The translations under genes were made by a program, and so were the position numbers. Positions 8,780-18,514 of a stretch of DNA of 64,000 nt are shown here, one piece after another (the stretch's first letter is position 1; each line of letters starts with the position of its first letter). Under the pieces are notes generated by a model. It saw only the letters and a list, made by a program, of their open reading frames with translations. It did no database searches and had not been told where the DNA came from. Source of the DNA: Fodinicurvata sp. EGI_FJ10296 (GTDB lineage Bacteria > Pseudomonadota > Alphaproteobacteria > DSM-16000 > Inquilinaceae); NCBI RefSeq assembly GCF_040712075.1, contig NZ_JBFCVL010000005.1:434001-498000 (forward strand). The letters run 5' to 3'.

Positions 8780-9706
8780 TCAACGTGCCCCCTCAAATCC
8801 GGCGACCGATCGCGCCTCGGCATTGTCCCGGTTGAACGGATCTGCATGCGCCCAGACGCGGTTTTCGTTCATCGACGCGATCAAGGCGCCGTAGCGTTCG
8901 GGACCCCAGAGTCCATCGTAGTCCATGACAACGATCCGCTCGGCGAACGACACCGCAAGGGCGATATGATCCAGGGCGCCCGGCTCTTCGGTTCGCACCA
9001 GACGCAGAAATTCAGGCGGCGTTCCCATCGCCCGCAACAGGTAGTACTGCGCCACCGCGAAGTCTTCGCAATCGCCATATCCCACCTCAGCCGTCTGCCC
9101 TGGCGTTTTCCAGTCATCCTCGCCCTGCTGGTGCTCGACGTCTTCCCTGTAGGCAACCTGCTGCAGCACGAACCGGTTAACCATTAGTACCCGGTCGCGC
9201 AATGGCAGGGATCGGCCCTGTTGGATCACCGAACGCCATTGTGCCGTAGGGCAGGCGCTGCCGGGACAGGCAATCGGTACGGTCTCGGCCAGAATCATTC
9301 CCCAATATGTGTCAACCTCCGGCGGTCCGACATCCAGTTCGGGATCGCCGCCAAAGAAGTCCGACGCGGCCCAGGCGCCCCTGGAATTGGTATCTGGACT
9401 GGCATCGGGGGCCGAGACAATGGCGCTGGCGGCCCGCAGACCGCCGGGCGACCCCGCCGACGGTTGTGCATAAGTCTGGGTATAACCCCGGGTATAATCG
9501 GGAGAATAACTCTGGGAATAAAGCGGATCGATCGAAGCCGCCGGAGGGGTGTCACAGCCGAGCAACAGGAAAACCAGCCCCATCGCCGCCGTGGTACGCC
9601 AGCGCAATGCCGGCGCGAAGCCGCGGCGCGATCCGCTGCGGTCGGCTGGCGGCACAAATGCCCGGCTGGCTTTCCGGGTTCCGGCTGACGGCTCTCGCAC
9701 ATACAT
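8780..9706 (-). CDS. Transglutaminase-like cysteine proteinase lipoprotein (BTLCP/LapG-type)
   Basis: A 308-residue protein of the bacterial transglutaminase-like cysteine protease family (peptidase C93; LapG is the known example, cleaving a surface adhesin). The catalytic triad is visible: Cys in GYGDCEDFAVAQYYLL, His in GALDHIALAVSF, and Asp in VVMDYDGLWG. A lipobox ending LLLGC at about residue 51 suggests an anchored envelope protein. The 40 residues before it are unusually long for a signal n-region, so the true start may be downstream. After the lipid Cys comes a Tyr-every-four-residues stretch (YSQSYSPDYTRGYTQTY). It diverges from the alpha-2-macroglobulin gene; no LapD or large adhesin gene is in view. 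Confidence 0.8.
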   Translation of the reverse strand: MYVREPSAGTRKASRAFVPPADRSGSRRGFAPALRWRTTAAMGLVFLLLGCDTPPAASIDPLYSQSYSPDYTRGYTQTYAQPSAGSPGGLRAASAIVSAPDASPDTNSRGAWAASDFFGGDPELDVGPPEVDTYWGMILAETVPIACPGSACPTAQWRSVIQQGRSLPLRDRVLMVNRFVLQQVAYREDVEHQQGEDDWKTPGQTAEVGYGDCEDFAVAQYYLLRAMGTPPEFLRLVRTEEPGALDHIALAVSFAERIVVMDYDGLWGPERYGALIASMNENRVWAHADPFNRDNAEARSVAGFEGAR

Positions 9707-9845
9707 GATCGTCGCTTTCGTTGCTCGCGGGCCCCGGTGTCCGACAGTAGAGGCCTGACCGATTGCCTTGACTGAAATACAATGACAGAATTTTGTTTAA
9801 AGCATGCTAATCGGATTGTGTGGGCGGCATTCCTCGGAGATCAGA

Positions 9846-12800
9846 ATGACAAGGGTCCTTTCAGGCTTTTCTGTCGTGGCTGCGGTCACGATCCTGGGGG
9901 TGGGCATTGCTTCGGCCTCGAACGCTTTGCAAATCGTCAATCAGGAAGTGCTGTCCGATCGAGATCGCCCCGAGGTCTGCATGGTCGCCGACCGGTCCTT
10001 CGCTGCGAATAACGGGGTCGTCTGGACCGACTATCTCCGCATCGAGCCTCAACCCGTCGGTTTCGACGTCCGCAGCCAGGACAACAGGCTCTGCGCGACC
10101 GGGCTGGCGCACGGGACCACTTATAGCATCGAACTGAGGGACGGCGCCCCGGCAGCCGACGGTACGGTACTGGCGTCTTCGGTCGACATCGAAGCCTATA
10201 TCGCCGATCGAACGCCAACGGCGCGCTTCGACTCCGACGGGCACATTCTGCCGCTGGGGCTGGGGCGCGGCATTCCGCTGACCACGGTCAATGCCGACCA
10301 GGCTTCGCTCCGCCTATTGCGTATCGATCCGCGCAATATCCCCACCGTCAGCGACGAATGGATCCTTTACGGCGACCTGAACCGCTGGTCGGTCGAGGCG
10401 ATCGCCGAGGAAGACGGAGAAACCGTCTGGGCCGGCTCGATGTCCGTGGATCAGACAGAACGCAACCGCCCGGCATCGACCATCGTCCCGGTCGGAGACA
10501 TACTGGAGGATTTCTCGCCGGGGCTGTACCTGCTCACCGCCAGCATCGACGACAACCAGGAGGCGGATTGGGTTCCGGTGGCAACCCAATGGTTCGTCGC
10601 GACGGACACCGGGCTGACGACGATGGCATCCGATGCCGGTCTGCATGTCGCCGCCACCTCGCTGCGGAACAACACCCCACTGTCTGACATCGAACTGACG
10701 CTGGTCGCCCGCAACAACAGGGTCCTCGGCACCGCAACGACTGACGCCAATGGCATGGCGCAGTTCGCACCCGGGCTGATGCGCGGTACCGGCGGCGCCG
10801 AGCCGGGTATGCTCCACGCCCTGAACGGCGAAACGGATTTTGCCTTTCTCGACCTGCGCATCTCCGGGCACGACCTTCTGGACCGGGGCGGCGACGGCCG
10901 CCTGGCCCCCGCCGACCTTGACGGCTTCGCCTTCACCGACCGCGGCCTCTATCGCCCGGGAGAGCCGATCATATTGTCCGTTCTCCTGCGCGATCCCGCC
11001 GGCCGTGCCGTCACCGGATTGCCGCTGACGGTCACGACGATCAACCCCGTTCGCAACGAATTCGACCAGCGGATCGTTCACGATACCGATGGCGGCTATC
11101 GGGTGGCGATCGACCTGCCGGCAACCGCGCCGACGGGCGGCTGGACCCTCGAAGTCGCCGTTGGCGACGACGGACCGGTGGTTGCCGAAGCCAACGTGTT
11201 CGTTTCCGATTTTGTCCCGCCCCAGATCGATGTGGACGTCGACGCCCGGCGGATTGTCGCCAGCGACGGCGCATCGGCCATCGAGGCCGACATCCGGGCC
11301 GACTTCTTCTTCGGCGCGCCGGCCTCCGATCTTTCCGGATTGGTGGAGGTACTGGTTCAAGCGGCGGAGACACCCTTCCCGGCCTACCCGGACTTCCGTT
11401 TCGGGCTGGAGCAAGTACCGTTTCTGCCAGAGCAGGAAGAACCGGCGACGATTCTGCTGGACGCCGATGGCCGCGCCACGGCGACCATATTTCACCGACC
11501 GCGGCCGCTGGCTGATCGCCCGCTGGAGGCGGTCGTCACCGCCTGGGTAGACGAACCCGGCGGCCGCTCCGCCCGCGACCGGACCACGGTTCCCCTCCGC
11601 GAGGCGCCGCTTTATGTCGGCATCCGTCCCGACCGCGAGGGCGCGTGGGACATCGATGACGTCGCGGGCTTTTCGATCCTGGCGGTCGACACCGACGGCG
11701 CGCCGATGACCGGCGTCGAGATTACCTATGACCTCTATCGCGAGCAATACGACTACGTCTGGTATCGCGAATATGGTAGCTGGTACGCCGAGCAACTGGT
11801 CACCGATACGCGGGTGGGCGGCGACACCGTCACGACTGGCGCTGACGGCATGGCGCGGGTGGACGAAGCAGTCGATTGGGGCCGCTATCGGATCGAGGCC
11901 CATCCCGCCCCCTCTACCTCTGCCACCATGGCCGCTGAAGGCACCGAAACCAGCGTCCGCTTCGCCGCCGGCTATTGGGGAACCGGCGAGGACCAGGAGA
12001 ACGCGGACAACGTCACGGTATCCCTCAGCAGCGATGATTACCGCCCCGGCGACATCGCCGAGGTGCTGATCGAAACGCCCTATCCCGAAGCCGAACTGAT
12101 CGTCGCCGTTGCCGACAGGTCCATCCATAGCTTCCAGCGCGTGTCAGCGCCCGACGGCACCGCTCGCCTCGAAATACCGGTTTCCGACGATTGGGAGAAC
12201 GGCGCCTATGTCCTGGTGACCGCCATCGCGTCGGCCGACAGCGTGTCGGGCCCGCTGCCGCGCCGTGCCGTCGGCCTGCGCTGGATCGGCCTGGACCCCG
12301 CGCCCGCGACGCTGAACTTGGCACTCGACGCGCCGGATATGGTCCGACCGCAAACCGAGGTGCCTGTATCCCTGGCATTGACCGATTCCAACGGCGATCC
12401 GGCTGGCGGTCATGTCATCCTCGCCGCTGTGGACGACGCCGTTCTCGGCCTGACCGATCACAGCGTCCCGGACCCGCTCGGCCACGCCTTCGGCCAGCGC
12501 CGGGCCGCCGTTGCCATACGCGATTTGTTCGGCAACCTTATCGATCCGACCGGCGACAGGGTGGGAACACTGCGCACCGGCGGCGACTGGGCGCTGGACG
12601 ACCCCGAAGGCCTGCCCGATCCGTCGATCGAGGTGGCGGCCTGGGTGTCGGAAATCCTGACCGCCGATGCCGACGGCCGCATCGAAGCGACGCTGCCGGT
12701 TCCGGATTTCAACGGACGCCTCCGGCTTACGGCCGTGGCGTGGTCGCCCGACCGTCTCGGCGCCGCCGACAGCGATATGACCGTGCGGGCGCCGGTCGTC

Positions 12801-14651
12801 GCCAATCTGGTTCTGCCCCGTTTCCTGGCCGTCGGCGACCGTGCCGAGGCGACCCTTCAGCTTCGAAACCTGGACGGCCCGGCGGGCGACTACTCGTTGA
12901 CCCTGGACAGCGACGGCGCGGTCGCCCTGAAGGGCCCCGACGCCCGAACCCTTTCATTGGGCGAAGGCGAGGTCTGGACCGACACCCTGGAATTGCGGGC
13001 GGATCTGATCGGCAATACGACGATATCGTTGCGCCTGGAGGGACCGGACGGGCTGCTGATCGAACGCCACCGCAGCCTTGGCGTGCGTTCCGCTCATCCA
13101 CCGGAAACCCGCTCCCTCCTCAGTGAGATCCCGGTTGGTGGCGGCCTTACGCTCAGCGACGACATCACCGCCGGCTTTCTGCCGGACACCACGCGCGTGA
13201 CGCAGGTTCTGGGCAGCGGGCCGACCATTGACATCCCTGCCCTGACCGCTCAACTCGCGGATTATCCGTTCGCCTGCATCGAACAGACGACGAGCCGCGC
13301 CTTCCCGCTGCTGGTCCTTGCCGACGGCCCGTTTGCACCCGCGCTGGCCGGCCTGGAAACGCCGCGACAGGCCGTCCAGCAGGCGATCTTCCGGGTGGCG
13401 GCGCAGCAATCATCGACCGGCGCCTTTTCGCTTTGGGGTGCGGGGGGACCGGAATCGCTCTGGCTGACAGCCTATGTGTCGGACTTTCTGCTTGAAGCAG
13501 CGAAGCGCGATTTCACCGTGCCCGGCGCACCGCTGTCGGCGGCCCTGTCGTGGATCGAGCAGCAAACCGCCAATGTAGCCTCCGATAGTGATATCCTCGA
13601 TGCCCAGCTCTACGGCCTCTACGTGCTGACCATGGCCGGAAGGGACACGCTGGCCGATCTTCGCTATATCTTCGAGGCCCGGCTCGATCAGATGCAGCCG
13701 GGCGTCGGCCTGGCCGCATTGGCGGCCGCACTGGCCGAACAGGGCGACCGGACCCGGGCAGCGCAGGTCATTGATCGCGCGACAGCCCCGGAAATCGAAT
13801 TCGCGCCGTCAACGGCGTCCCACGCCTCTCGCAGGGACTATGGCTCGCCGTTGCGCGATCAGGCGGCACTGGTCGCCCTGACGGTGGGTGAATCCGACAT
13901 GCCGGACGGCACGCTCGATGCGCTCTGGGCCGACATCGCCGCCGATATCAGCGATAATCCCTACCCCAATACCCAGGAACTGGCCTGGAGCCTCCGCGCC
14001 GCTTCCGCCGCCATGGCCGATCAGGGTCCGCTATCGGTTACCATCGGATCGGAATCGGTTGTGGATCGATTGACGCCAATTACGCGCACTGTCGATCCCG
14101 ACCTTCTCCGTCAGGGCTTTCGGATCGAGAACCGGGGAGAAGCCCCTGTGAGCCACCGGCTGACCATCCGGGGCCTGCCCAAAGCCGCACCGTCGGCCAC
14201 ACAAGCCGGCGCCACCCTCTACCGCGATTTCTATTCGACCGACGGCACACCGGTTGACTTCGACGGCATGAGCCGCGGCCAGACGGTGGTCATGGTACTG
14301 AGCGGACAGGCGGATAGCGATCGGATCCGCGATCTGGTCGTGGCGCAGTGGCTGCCGGCCGGCTGGGAGGCCGAAGACCTGCGCCTCACCGGCGACACCA
14401 TCGGCTCGATCTATCCATGGATCGGAAGGGTCACACCGACGGTCAGCGTCGATATCCGCGACGACCGGGTCGTTGCCGCCCCCGATCCGTATTACGCCCC
14501 GGACAACCCCGCAGAAGCCGGATTCCGGCTGGCTTTCCTGCTCCGCGCGGTGACGCCGGGAACCTATACCCTGCCGGGCGCCTATGTTGAGGATATGTAC
14601 GACCCCGCAGTGCACGCCCGACTCGCGGGAACCACAATCGTGGTGGAGTAG
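9846..14651 (+). CDS. Bacterial alpha-2-macroglobulin (YfhM-type)
   Basis: A 1601-residue secreted protein that traps attacking proteases in the periplasm through an internal thioester. A Sec signal peptide (MTRVLSGFSVVAAVTILGVG, cleavage near ASA-SNA) is followed by macroglobulin-like beta domains. The bait region and thioester domain follow, with CIEQTTSRAFPL near residue 1140, matching the CxEQ thioester. Repeated ESLWLTAYVSDFLLEA-type helices of the TED domain and a C-terminal receptor-like domain complete it. The ATG at 9846 has GGAG seven bases upstream and gives the cleanest signal peptide. E. coli's version is a lipoprotein beside pbpC; this one has no lipobox and no pbpC neighbour. 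Confidence 0.93.
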   Translation: MTRVLSGFSVVAAVTILGVGIASASNALQIVNQEVLSDRDRPEVCMVADRSFAANNGVVWTDYLRIEPQPVGFDVRSQDNRLCATGLAHGTTYSIELRDGAPAADGTVLASSVDIEAYIADRTPTARFDSDGHILPLGLGRGIPLTTVNADQASLRLLRIDPRNIPTVSDEWILYGDLNRWSVEAIAEEDGETVWAGSMSVDQTERNRPASTIVPVGDILEDFSPGLYLLTASIDDNQEADWVPVATQWFVATDTGLTTMASDAGLHVAATSLRNNTPLSDIELTLVARNNRVLGTATTDANGMAQFAPGLMRGTGGAEPGMLHALNGETDFAFLDLRISGHDLLDRGGDGRLAPADLDGFAFTDRGLYRPGEPIILSVLLRDPAGRAVTGLPLTVTTINPVRNEFDQRIVHDTDGGYRVAIDLPATAPTGGWTLEVAVGDDGPVVAEANVFVSDFVPPQIDVDVDARRIVASDGASAIEADIRADFFFGAPASDLSGLVEVLVQAAETPFPAYPDFRFGLEQVPFLPEQEEPATILLDADGRATATIFHRPRPLADRPLEAVVTAWVDEPGGRSARDRTTVPLREAPLYVGIRPDREGAWDIDDVAGFSILAVDTDGAPMTGVEITYDLYREQYDYVWYREYGSWYAEQLVTDTRVGGDTVTTGADGMARVDEAVDWGRYRIEAHPAPSTSATMAAEGTETSVRFAAGYWGTGEDQENADNVTVSLSSDDYRPGDIAEVLIETPYPEAELIVAVADRSIHSFQRVSAPDGTARLEIPVSDDWENGAYVLVTAIASADSVSGPLPRRAVGLRWIGLDPAPATLNLALDAPDMVRPQTEVPVSLALTDSNGDPAGGHVILAAVDDAVLGLTDHSVPDPLGHAFGQRRAAVAIRDLFGNLIDPTGDRVGTLRTGGDWALDDPEGLPDPSIEVAAWVSEILTADADGRIEATLPVPDFNGRLRLTAVAWSPDRLGAADSDMTVRAPVVANLVLPRFLAVGDRAEATLQLRNLDGPAGDYSLTLDSDGAVALKGPDARTLSLGEGEVWTDTLELRADLIGNTTISLRLEGPDGLLIERHRSLGVRSAHPPETRSLLSEIPVGGGLTLSDDITAGFLPDTTRVTQVLGSGPTIDIPALTAQLADYPFACIEQTTSRAFPLLVLADGPFAPALAGLETPRQAVQQAIFRVAAQQSSTGAFSLWGAGGPESLWLTAYVSDFLLEAAKRDFTVPGAPLSAALSWIEQQTANVASDSDILDAQLYGLYVLTMAGRDTLADLRYIFEARLDQMQPGVGLAALAAALAEQGDRTRAAQVIDRATAPEIEFAPSTASHASRRDYGSPLRDQAALVALTVGESDMPDGTLDALWADIAADISDNPYPNTQELAWSLRAASAAMADQGPLSVTIGSESVVDRLTPITRTVDPDLLRQGFRIENRGEAPVSHRLTIRGLPKAAPSATQAGATLYRDFYSTDGTPVDFDGMSRGQTVVMVLSGQADSDRIRDLVVAQWLPAGWEAEDLRLTGDTIGSIYPWIGRVTPTVSVDIRDDRVVAAPDPYYAPDNPAEAGFRLAFLLRAVTPGTYTLPGAYVEDMYDPAVHARLAGTTIVVE

Positions 14652-14687
14652 CGACGACTGTCTCGTGCGGCGGCTGAGAATTGGCGA

Positions 14688-15050
14688 GGGTGGCAACGCG
14701 CGACGCTCCTGATCGTCCCGACACCGGTCCTACGGGATTCACAGATTGTCGGTGCAGCGCCAACTGTACTTGTTAAGCCGAAATCCGCTTTTCATTCCCT
14801 CCCCGGAGGCGCGAAGCGCCATCCGGGGTCCACACGCGCCGCGAGAGCGTTGGCAGTATGGGCCCCGGATCTGCGAAGCACCATTTCATGGTGCATCGCG
14901 TCCGGGGCGGGGGAATTTTTTGGGCGCTGTCCCGTTGTCCATTCGCCAGGAAACGAAAAGCGCCCGGGACGATCAGGGTGGGGAAAGCACCATCCACCGT
15001 AATCGATCTCGATGTGTGAATCTCGTAGAGGCAGCCCCAGGGAGTTCCAA
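14688..15050. repeat. Dispersed mosaic repeat, copy A
   Basis: Non-coding repeat between the convergent alpha-2-macroglobulin and pleD genes; it shares most of its length with copy B at 29707-30290. It holds hairpin module 1 at 14801-14828 (arms CCCCGGA/TCCGGGG enclosing GGCGC-GAA-GCGCC). Hairpin module 2 is at 14878-14894 (GCACCAT-TTC-ATGGTGC). A shared segment (CGTTGGCAGTATGGGCCCCG) precedes module 2. A tail around 14900-15030 is also shared with copy B. There is no open frame common to the copies, so this is a structured intergenic repeat rather than a gene. Confidence 0.85.
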
Positions 15051-15069
15051 GGACGTCAGGCGCGCGACG

Positions 15070-16455
15070 TCAGATGTCGTCGAGGCCGTCGGCGACGACG
15101 CAGTTGCGGCCCTTGTGTTTGGCCGCATACAACGCCTTATCTGCCCGTTCGATCAGCGCTTCCGGGCGTGCGCCGGCGTCATGGACCGACGCGACGCCGA
15201 GGCTGACGGAAACGTCGAGTTGCCCGACCGGCGCGTTGACCTTGAAGGGCTCGTTGGCGATACGCATACGCAACCGCTCCGCCACGAAGGACGCGGCCTC
15301 CAGCGGCGCTTCCGGCATTATGATAACGAATTCCTCGCCGCCCATCCGCGCCACCATGTCGAAATTGCGAAGGTTCCGGCTGACGCGATCGGCGATTTCC
15401 TTGAGCACTTCGTCGCCCACAGCGTGGCCGTACGTGTCATTGACGATCTTGAAATGGTCGATATCGAAAAGGATCGCGGAAACCGGTTTGCGGGTCTCGG
15501 ATATGCGCTGGATGATCCGTTCAAGATGTGTGGTCAGATAGCGGCGATTGAACAGCCCGGTCAGGCTGTCGGTCAGCGCCATCGACAGGCTTTCCTCGTA
15601 ATTCTGGCGCAGGCGGTCCTGATAGCGCTTCCGGCGAATCTGGGTTCGGACTCGGGCCAGCAGCTCGCTCCGCTCGATCGGCTTGACCAGATAATCGTTC
15701 GCGCCGAGTTCCAGGCCCTTGGCGGTACGGTCGAGATCGCCGTCATCAGCCAATAACAGAATGGGTATCTGACGGCTGCGTTCCTGGCTGCGAATCTGGG
15801 AACAAAGGCGAAGTCCGTCCTCGTCGATCAAGGTCAGGCTGATGATGATCAGATCGAACATGTCCGCGGACAGCGTCTGAAGGCCCTCCACACCCGTCTC
15901 CACAAGTGTGAGATTGTGATCCTGCTGCGCCAGGGTCGTTTCGATCCGATCACGATCCATGGCACTGTCTTCGATGACCAGGATCCCGGCACGGGTTCCG
16001 TCTTCTTCGATTTCGCAGGGACCACGCTCGATGACGCCAAGTTCGTTGCTGGTGCTCTCCCGTGCCCGCCACTCGTCCATCATCATTTTCAGCCGCGTCA
16101 GCGAGCGGACGCGGGAAAACAACGCCGTATCATTGACCGGCTTGGTCAGAAAATCATCTGCGCCGACTTCCAGCCCCCGAACCTTGTCGGCCGTATCGCT
16201 GAGCGCCGTTACCATGACCACCGGCAGATGCTGGGTCGCCGGATTCGCCTTGAGCTTTTCGCACACCTCGAAACCGTCCATGCCGGGCATCATAACATCC
16301 AGAAGTATGATGTCGGGTTGCTCGGCCTCGGCTTTTTCGAGGGCCTGATAACCATCGGACGCGGTCAATACATCGAAATACTCACGCGTAAGCTTTGCTT
16401 CGAGTAGCTTGACATTGGCCGATACGTCATCGACGACCAGAACCCGTGCCGACAT
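15070..16455 (-). CDS. pleD: PleD: response regulator diguanylate cyclase
   Basis: A 461-residue Rec-Rec-GGDEF protein that makes cyclic di-GMP on phosphorylation and promotes polar development. Rec1 carries phospho-acceptor D53 in ILLDVMMPGMDGFE. In Rec2 the acceptor position is not Asp (DLIIISLTLIDEDG), as in the adaptor domain of Caulobacter PleD. The GGDEF domain has the intact active-site loop RMGGEEF and the product-inhibition site RxxD (RNFD) just upstream. The gene begins 8 bp after divK, the classic divK-pleD operon. Confidence 0.96.
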   Translation of the reverse strand: MSARVLVVDDVSANVKLLEAKLTREYFDVLTASDGYQALEKAEAEQPDIILLDVMMPGMDGFEVCEKLKANPATQHLPVVMVTALSDTADKVRGLEVGADDFLTKPVNDTALFSRVRSLTRLKMMMDEWRARESTSNELGVIERGPCEIEEDGTRAGILVIEDSAMDRDRIETTLAQQDHNLTLVETGVEGLQTLSADMFDLIIISLTLIDEDGLRLCSQIRSQERSRQIPILLLADDGDLDRTAKGLELGANDYLVKPIERSELLARVRTQIRRKRYQDRLRQNYEESLSMALTDSLTGLFNRRYLTTHLERIIQRISETRKPVSAILFDIDHFKIVNDTYGHAVGDEVLKEIADRVSRNLRNFDMVARMGGEEFVIIMPEAPLEAASFVAERLRMRIANEPFKVNAPVGQLDVSVSLGVASVHDAGARPEALIERADKALYAAKHKGRNCVVADGLDDI

Positions 16456-16463
16456 CGCTTACC

Positions 16464-16829
16464 CTAACCCAGATATTTTTGAACGGTCTCAAGGAATTTC
16501 GAAACGGAGATCGGTTTGGCTATGTAGTCTTCACAGCCTCCTTCCCGTATTTTCTCCTCGTCGCCGCGCATAGCGAAAGCGGTCACGGCAACCACCGGTA
16601 TGGACTTCAGGTTGTCATCCTCTTTGATCCACTTGGTAACTTCCAGACCGGACACTTCCGGCAACTGAATATCCATCAGAATCAAATCCGGCTTTTCTTT
16701 TCTGGTAATTTTCAGCGCCTCCATACCGTCCTTGGTCTGAAGGGTCGTATATCCATGCGCTTCGAGCAAGTCGTTGAATAACTTCATATTGAGTTCATTG
16801 TCTTCAACGATCAAAACCGTCTTTGACAT
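16464..16829 (-). CDS. divK: DivK: single-domain cell-cycle response regulator
   Basis: A 121-residue stand-alone receiver domain. Acidic pocket E9-D10, phospho-acceptor D53 ([13 protein letters not shown]), conserved Thr/Ala segment VVAVTAFAM and Lys in YIAKPISV are all present. In Caulobacter and relatives DivK binds DivL and controls the CckA-CtrA relay. It is followed after 8 bp by pleD. Its promoter region contains a perfect 9-bp inverted repeat about 70 bp upstream. Confidence 0.96.
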   Translation of the reverse strand: MSKTVLIVEDNELNMKLFNDLLEAHGYTTLQTKDGMEALKITRKEKPDLILMDIQLPEVSGLEVTKWIKEDDNLKSIPVVAVTAFAMRGDEEKIREGGCEDYIAKPISVSKFLETVQKYLG

Positions 16830-17198
16830 ATTGTTTTTTCCTCGGCAAAGGCGAATAGGTAGATCAGGTGATTATACGCTGACTTTTGTCAGGTAACAAT
16901 GACTGCCACAGACACTTATATTCTGGCAGTCACCGTGGCAAATAAGGCGTAGAAATTATCGCTGGCTGAACCCGGCGCCCCCTCGGTAGTCGGATCGGGT
17001 GGAATATTGACTGTCATCGGTCGCTATCCCCACTCAAGATACACGCCATAGCATCGACCTCCCCCTCCGGGCGGAGAACCAGTCTCCCGAAGATAGCCCG
17101 ATCGGAAATCGAACCACCATGCGCACCATCTGTCACCCCTAAGGGTTTTCCGTTAACATCATATGATCAACCCGTTCTTATCTCATGATAGCCGTACC
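16830..17198. promoter_or_regulatory. Divergent divK/dinB promoter region with an inverted repeat
   Basis: 369 bp between divergent divK and dinB. It holds a perfect 9-bp inverted repeat, TGACTGCCA at 16900-16908 and TGGCAGTCA at 16924-16932, separated by an AT-rich 15-bp spacer. That geometry could be an operator or a hairpin. I found no TTAA-N7-TTAA CtrA box and no GTTC-N7-GTTC LexA box here. Confidence 0.5.
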
Positions 17199-18485
17199 AT
17201 GTCGATCAATGACAATTGGTTAACATCCCTGTGCCGGGATTGCGATTCCACAGCCGATCACGACGGTCGGCTACCCGCACGATGCCCGCATTGCGGATCG
17301 CCCCGTCTTGTGGCGCACCGCGAATTGAAGACCCTGACGATTGCCCACCTGGACTGCGACGCCTTTTATGCTGCCGTCGAAAAGCGCGATGACCCCACGA
17401 TTGCGCAGCGCCCGGTCATTGTCGGCGGCGGCCGTCGCGGGGTCGTCACCTCTGCCTGCTATATCGCCCGGATGTCGGAGGTACGGTCGGCCATGCCGAT
17501 GTTCAAGGCACTCGAAGCGTGCCCCGATGCCATCGTCGTCCGGCCGGATATGGCGAAGTACAAGTCAACCGGCCGCGCGATTCGCTCAATACTCGAAGCT
17601 GCAACGCCGCTGGTCGAGCCGCTGTCCATCGATGAGGCGTTCCTGGACCTGAGCGGCACCGAGCGCCTGCACGGCGCATGTCCGGCGGTCGTCTCGGCGA
17701 GGCTGGTGCGCCGGATCGAAGCTGAAACCGGCATTTCCGTGTCCGTTGGCCTAAGCCACAACAAGCTTCTGGCGAAAATGGCGTCGGACCTGGACAAGCC
17801 GCGCGGTTTCGCGATCATCGGCCGCGCTGAGACGCTGGATTTTCTGGGCCCCCGGCGCGTCTCGGATTTGTGGGGCGTCGGTCAGGCCCTGGCCCGCAAG
17901 CTGGCATCCGACAATATCAGGACGATCGCCGACCTGCGCCTTCGCGATCCAGCGCGGCTGGTGGCCCGCTATGGCTCGGTCGGAACGCGACTGGCGGCCT
18001 TCTCAATGGGCCGCGACGATCGCGCGGTCTCTCCGGGACGCGCGGCCAAATCGATTTCAGCCGAACAGACATTCGACCGTGACATCAACGACATCGACGC
18101 CCTGCTCGACCGGTTGTGGCCACTTTCGGAAAAAGTCGCCCGGCGGCTGGTGACCCTTGACCTCTGCGGCCGCACCGTCGTCCTGAAACTGAAAACCGGA
18201 TCCTTCCGTACGGTAACCCGCAACCGGCGGCTCCACTCGCCGACGCAACTGGCCGGACGGCTGTTCGACACGGCCTCGGCAATGGCGCGCGAAGCCGCCG
18301 CCGGCAGCGGATTCCGGCTGATCGGAGTCGGCGTATCGGAATTGGCGCCCGGCTGTGACGCCGATCCGGCCGATCTCGCCGATCCGGGCCTGGCAAAGCG
18401 AAAATCCGTCGAATCGGCCATGACGGCGATCCGCGGAAAGCTCGGCGATCGAGCGATCGTCACCGGTCGGTCGCTGCCGAAATAG
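17199..18485 (+). CDS. dinB: DNA polymerase IV with N-terminal zinc-ribbon-like extension
   Basis: A 428-residue Y-family translesion polymerase. Palm-domain acidic motifs are present: IAHLDCDAFYAAVE and LVEPLSIDEAFLDLSG. The thumb (helix-hairpin-helix, VSDLWGVGQALARKLAS) and little-finger domain follow. Before the polymerase is a 40-residue extension with two Cys pairs (LCRDC and CPHCG), a likely zinc ribbon typical of one alphaproteobacterial DinB subgroup. An in-frame ATG at 17163 is an alternative start. No imuA/imuB/dnaE2 partners are in view. Confidence 0.92.
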   Translation: MSINDNWLTSLCRDCDSTADHDGRLPARCPHCGSPRLVAHRELKTLTIAHLDCDAFYAAVEKRDDPTIAQRPVIVGGGRRGVVTSACYIARMSEVRSAMPMFKALEACPDAIVVRPDMAKYKSTGRAIRSILEAATPLVEPLSIDEAFLDLSGTERLHGACPAVVSARLVRRIEAETGISVSVGLSHNKLLAKMASDLDKPRGFAIIGRAETLDFLGPRRVSDLWGVGQALARKLASDNIRTIADLRLRDPARLVARYGSVGTRLAAFSMGRDDRAVSPGRAAKSISAEQTFDRDINDIDALLDRLWPLSEKVARRLVTLDLCGRTVVLKLKTGSFRTVTRNRRLHSPTQLAGRLFDTASAMAREAAAGSGFRLIGVGVSELAPGCDADPADLADPGLAKRKSVESAMTAIRGKLGDRAIVTGRSLPK

Positions 18486-18514
18486 GCGATGTCGGCAAGC
18501 GGGACGTGGCGGGC

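Noticed and set aside
9460-9535. Short Tyr-codon repeats in the LapG-like gene as a regulatory repeat
   Set aside because: They are in frame and encode a Tyr-every-four-residues linker; a protein low-complexity region explains them.
14688-15050. Possible insertion sequence or transposon remnant
   Set aside because: No transposase frame, no terminal inverted repeats and no target duplication are visible; the copies share structured hairpin modules instead.
15070-16455. PleD second receiver domain lacking its Asp as a defect
   Set aside because: Rec2 is a degenerate adaptor domain in Caulobacter PleD too; this is normal for the family.
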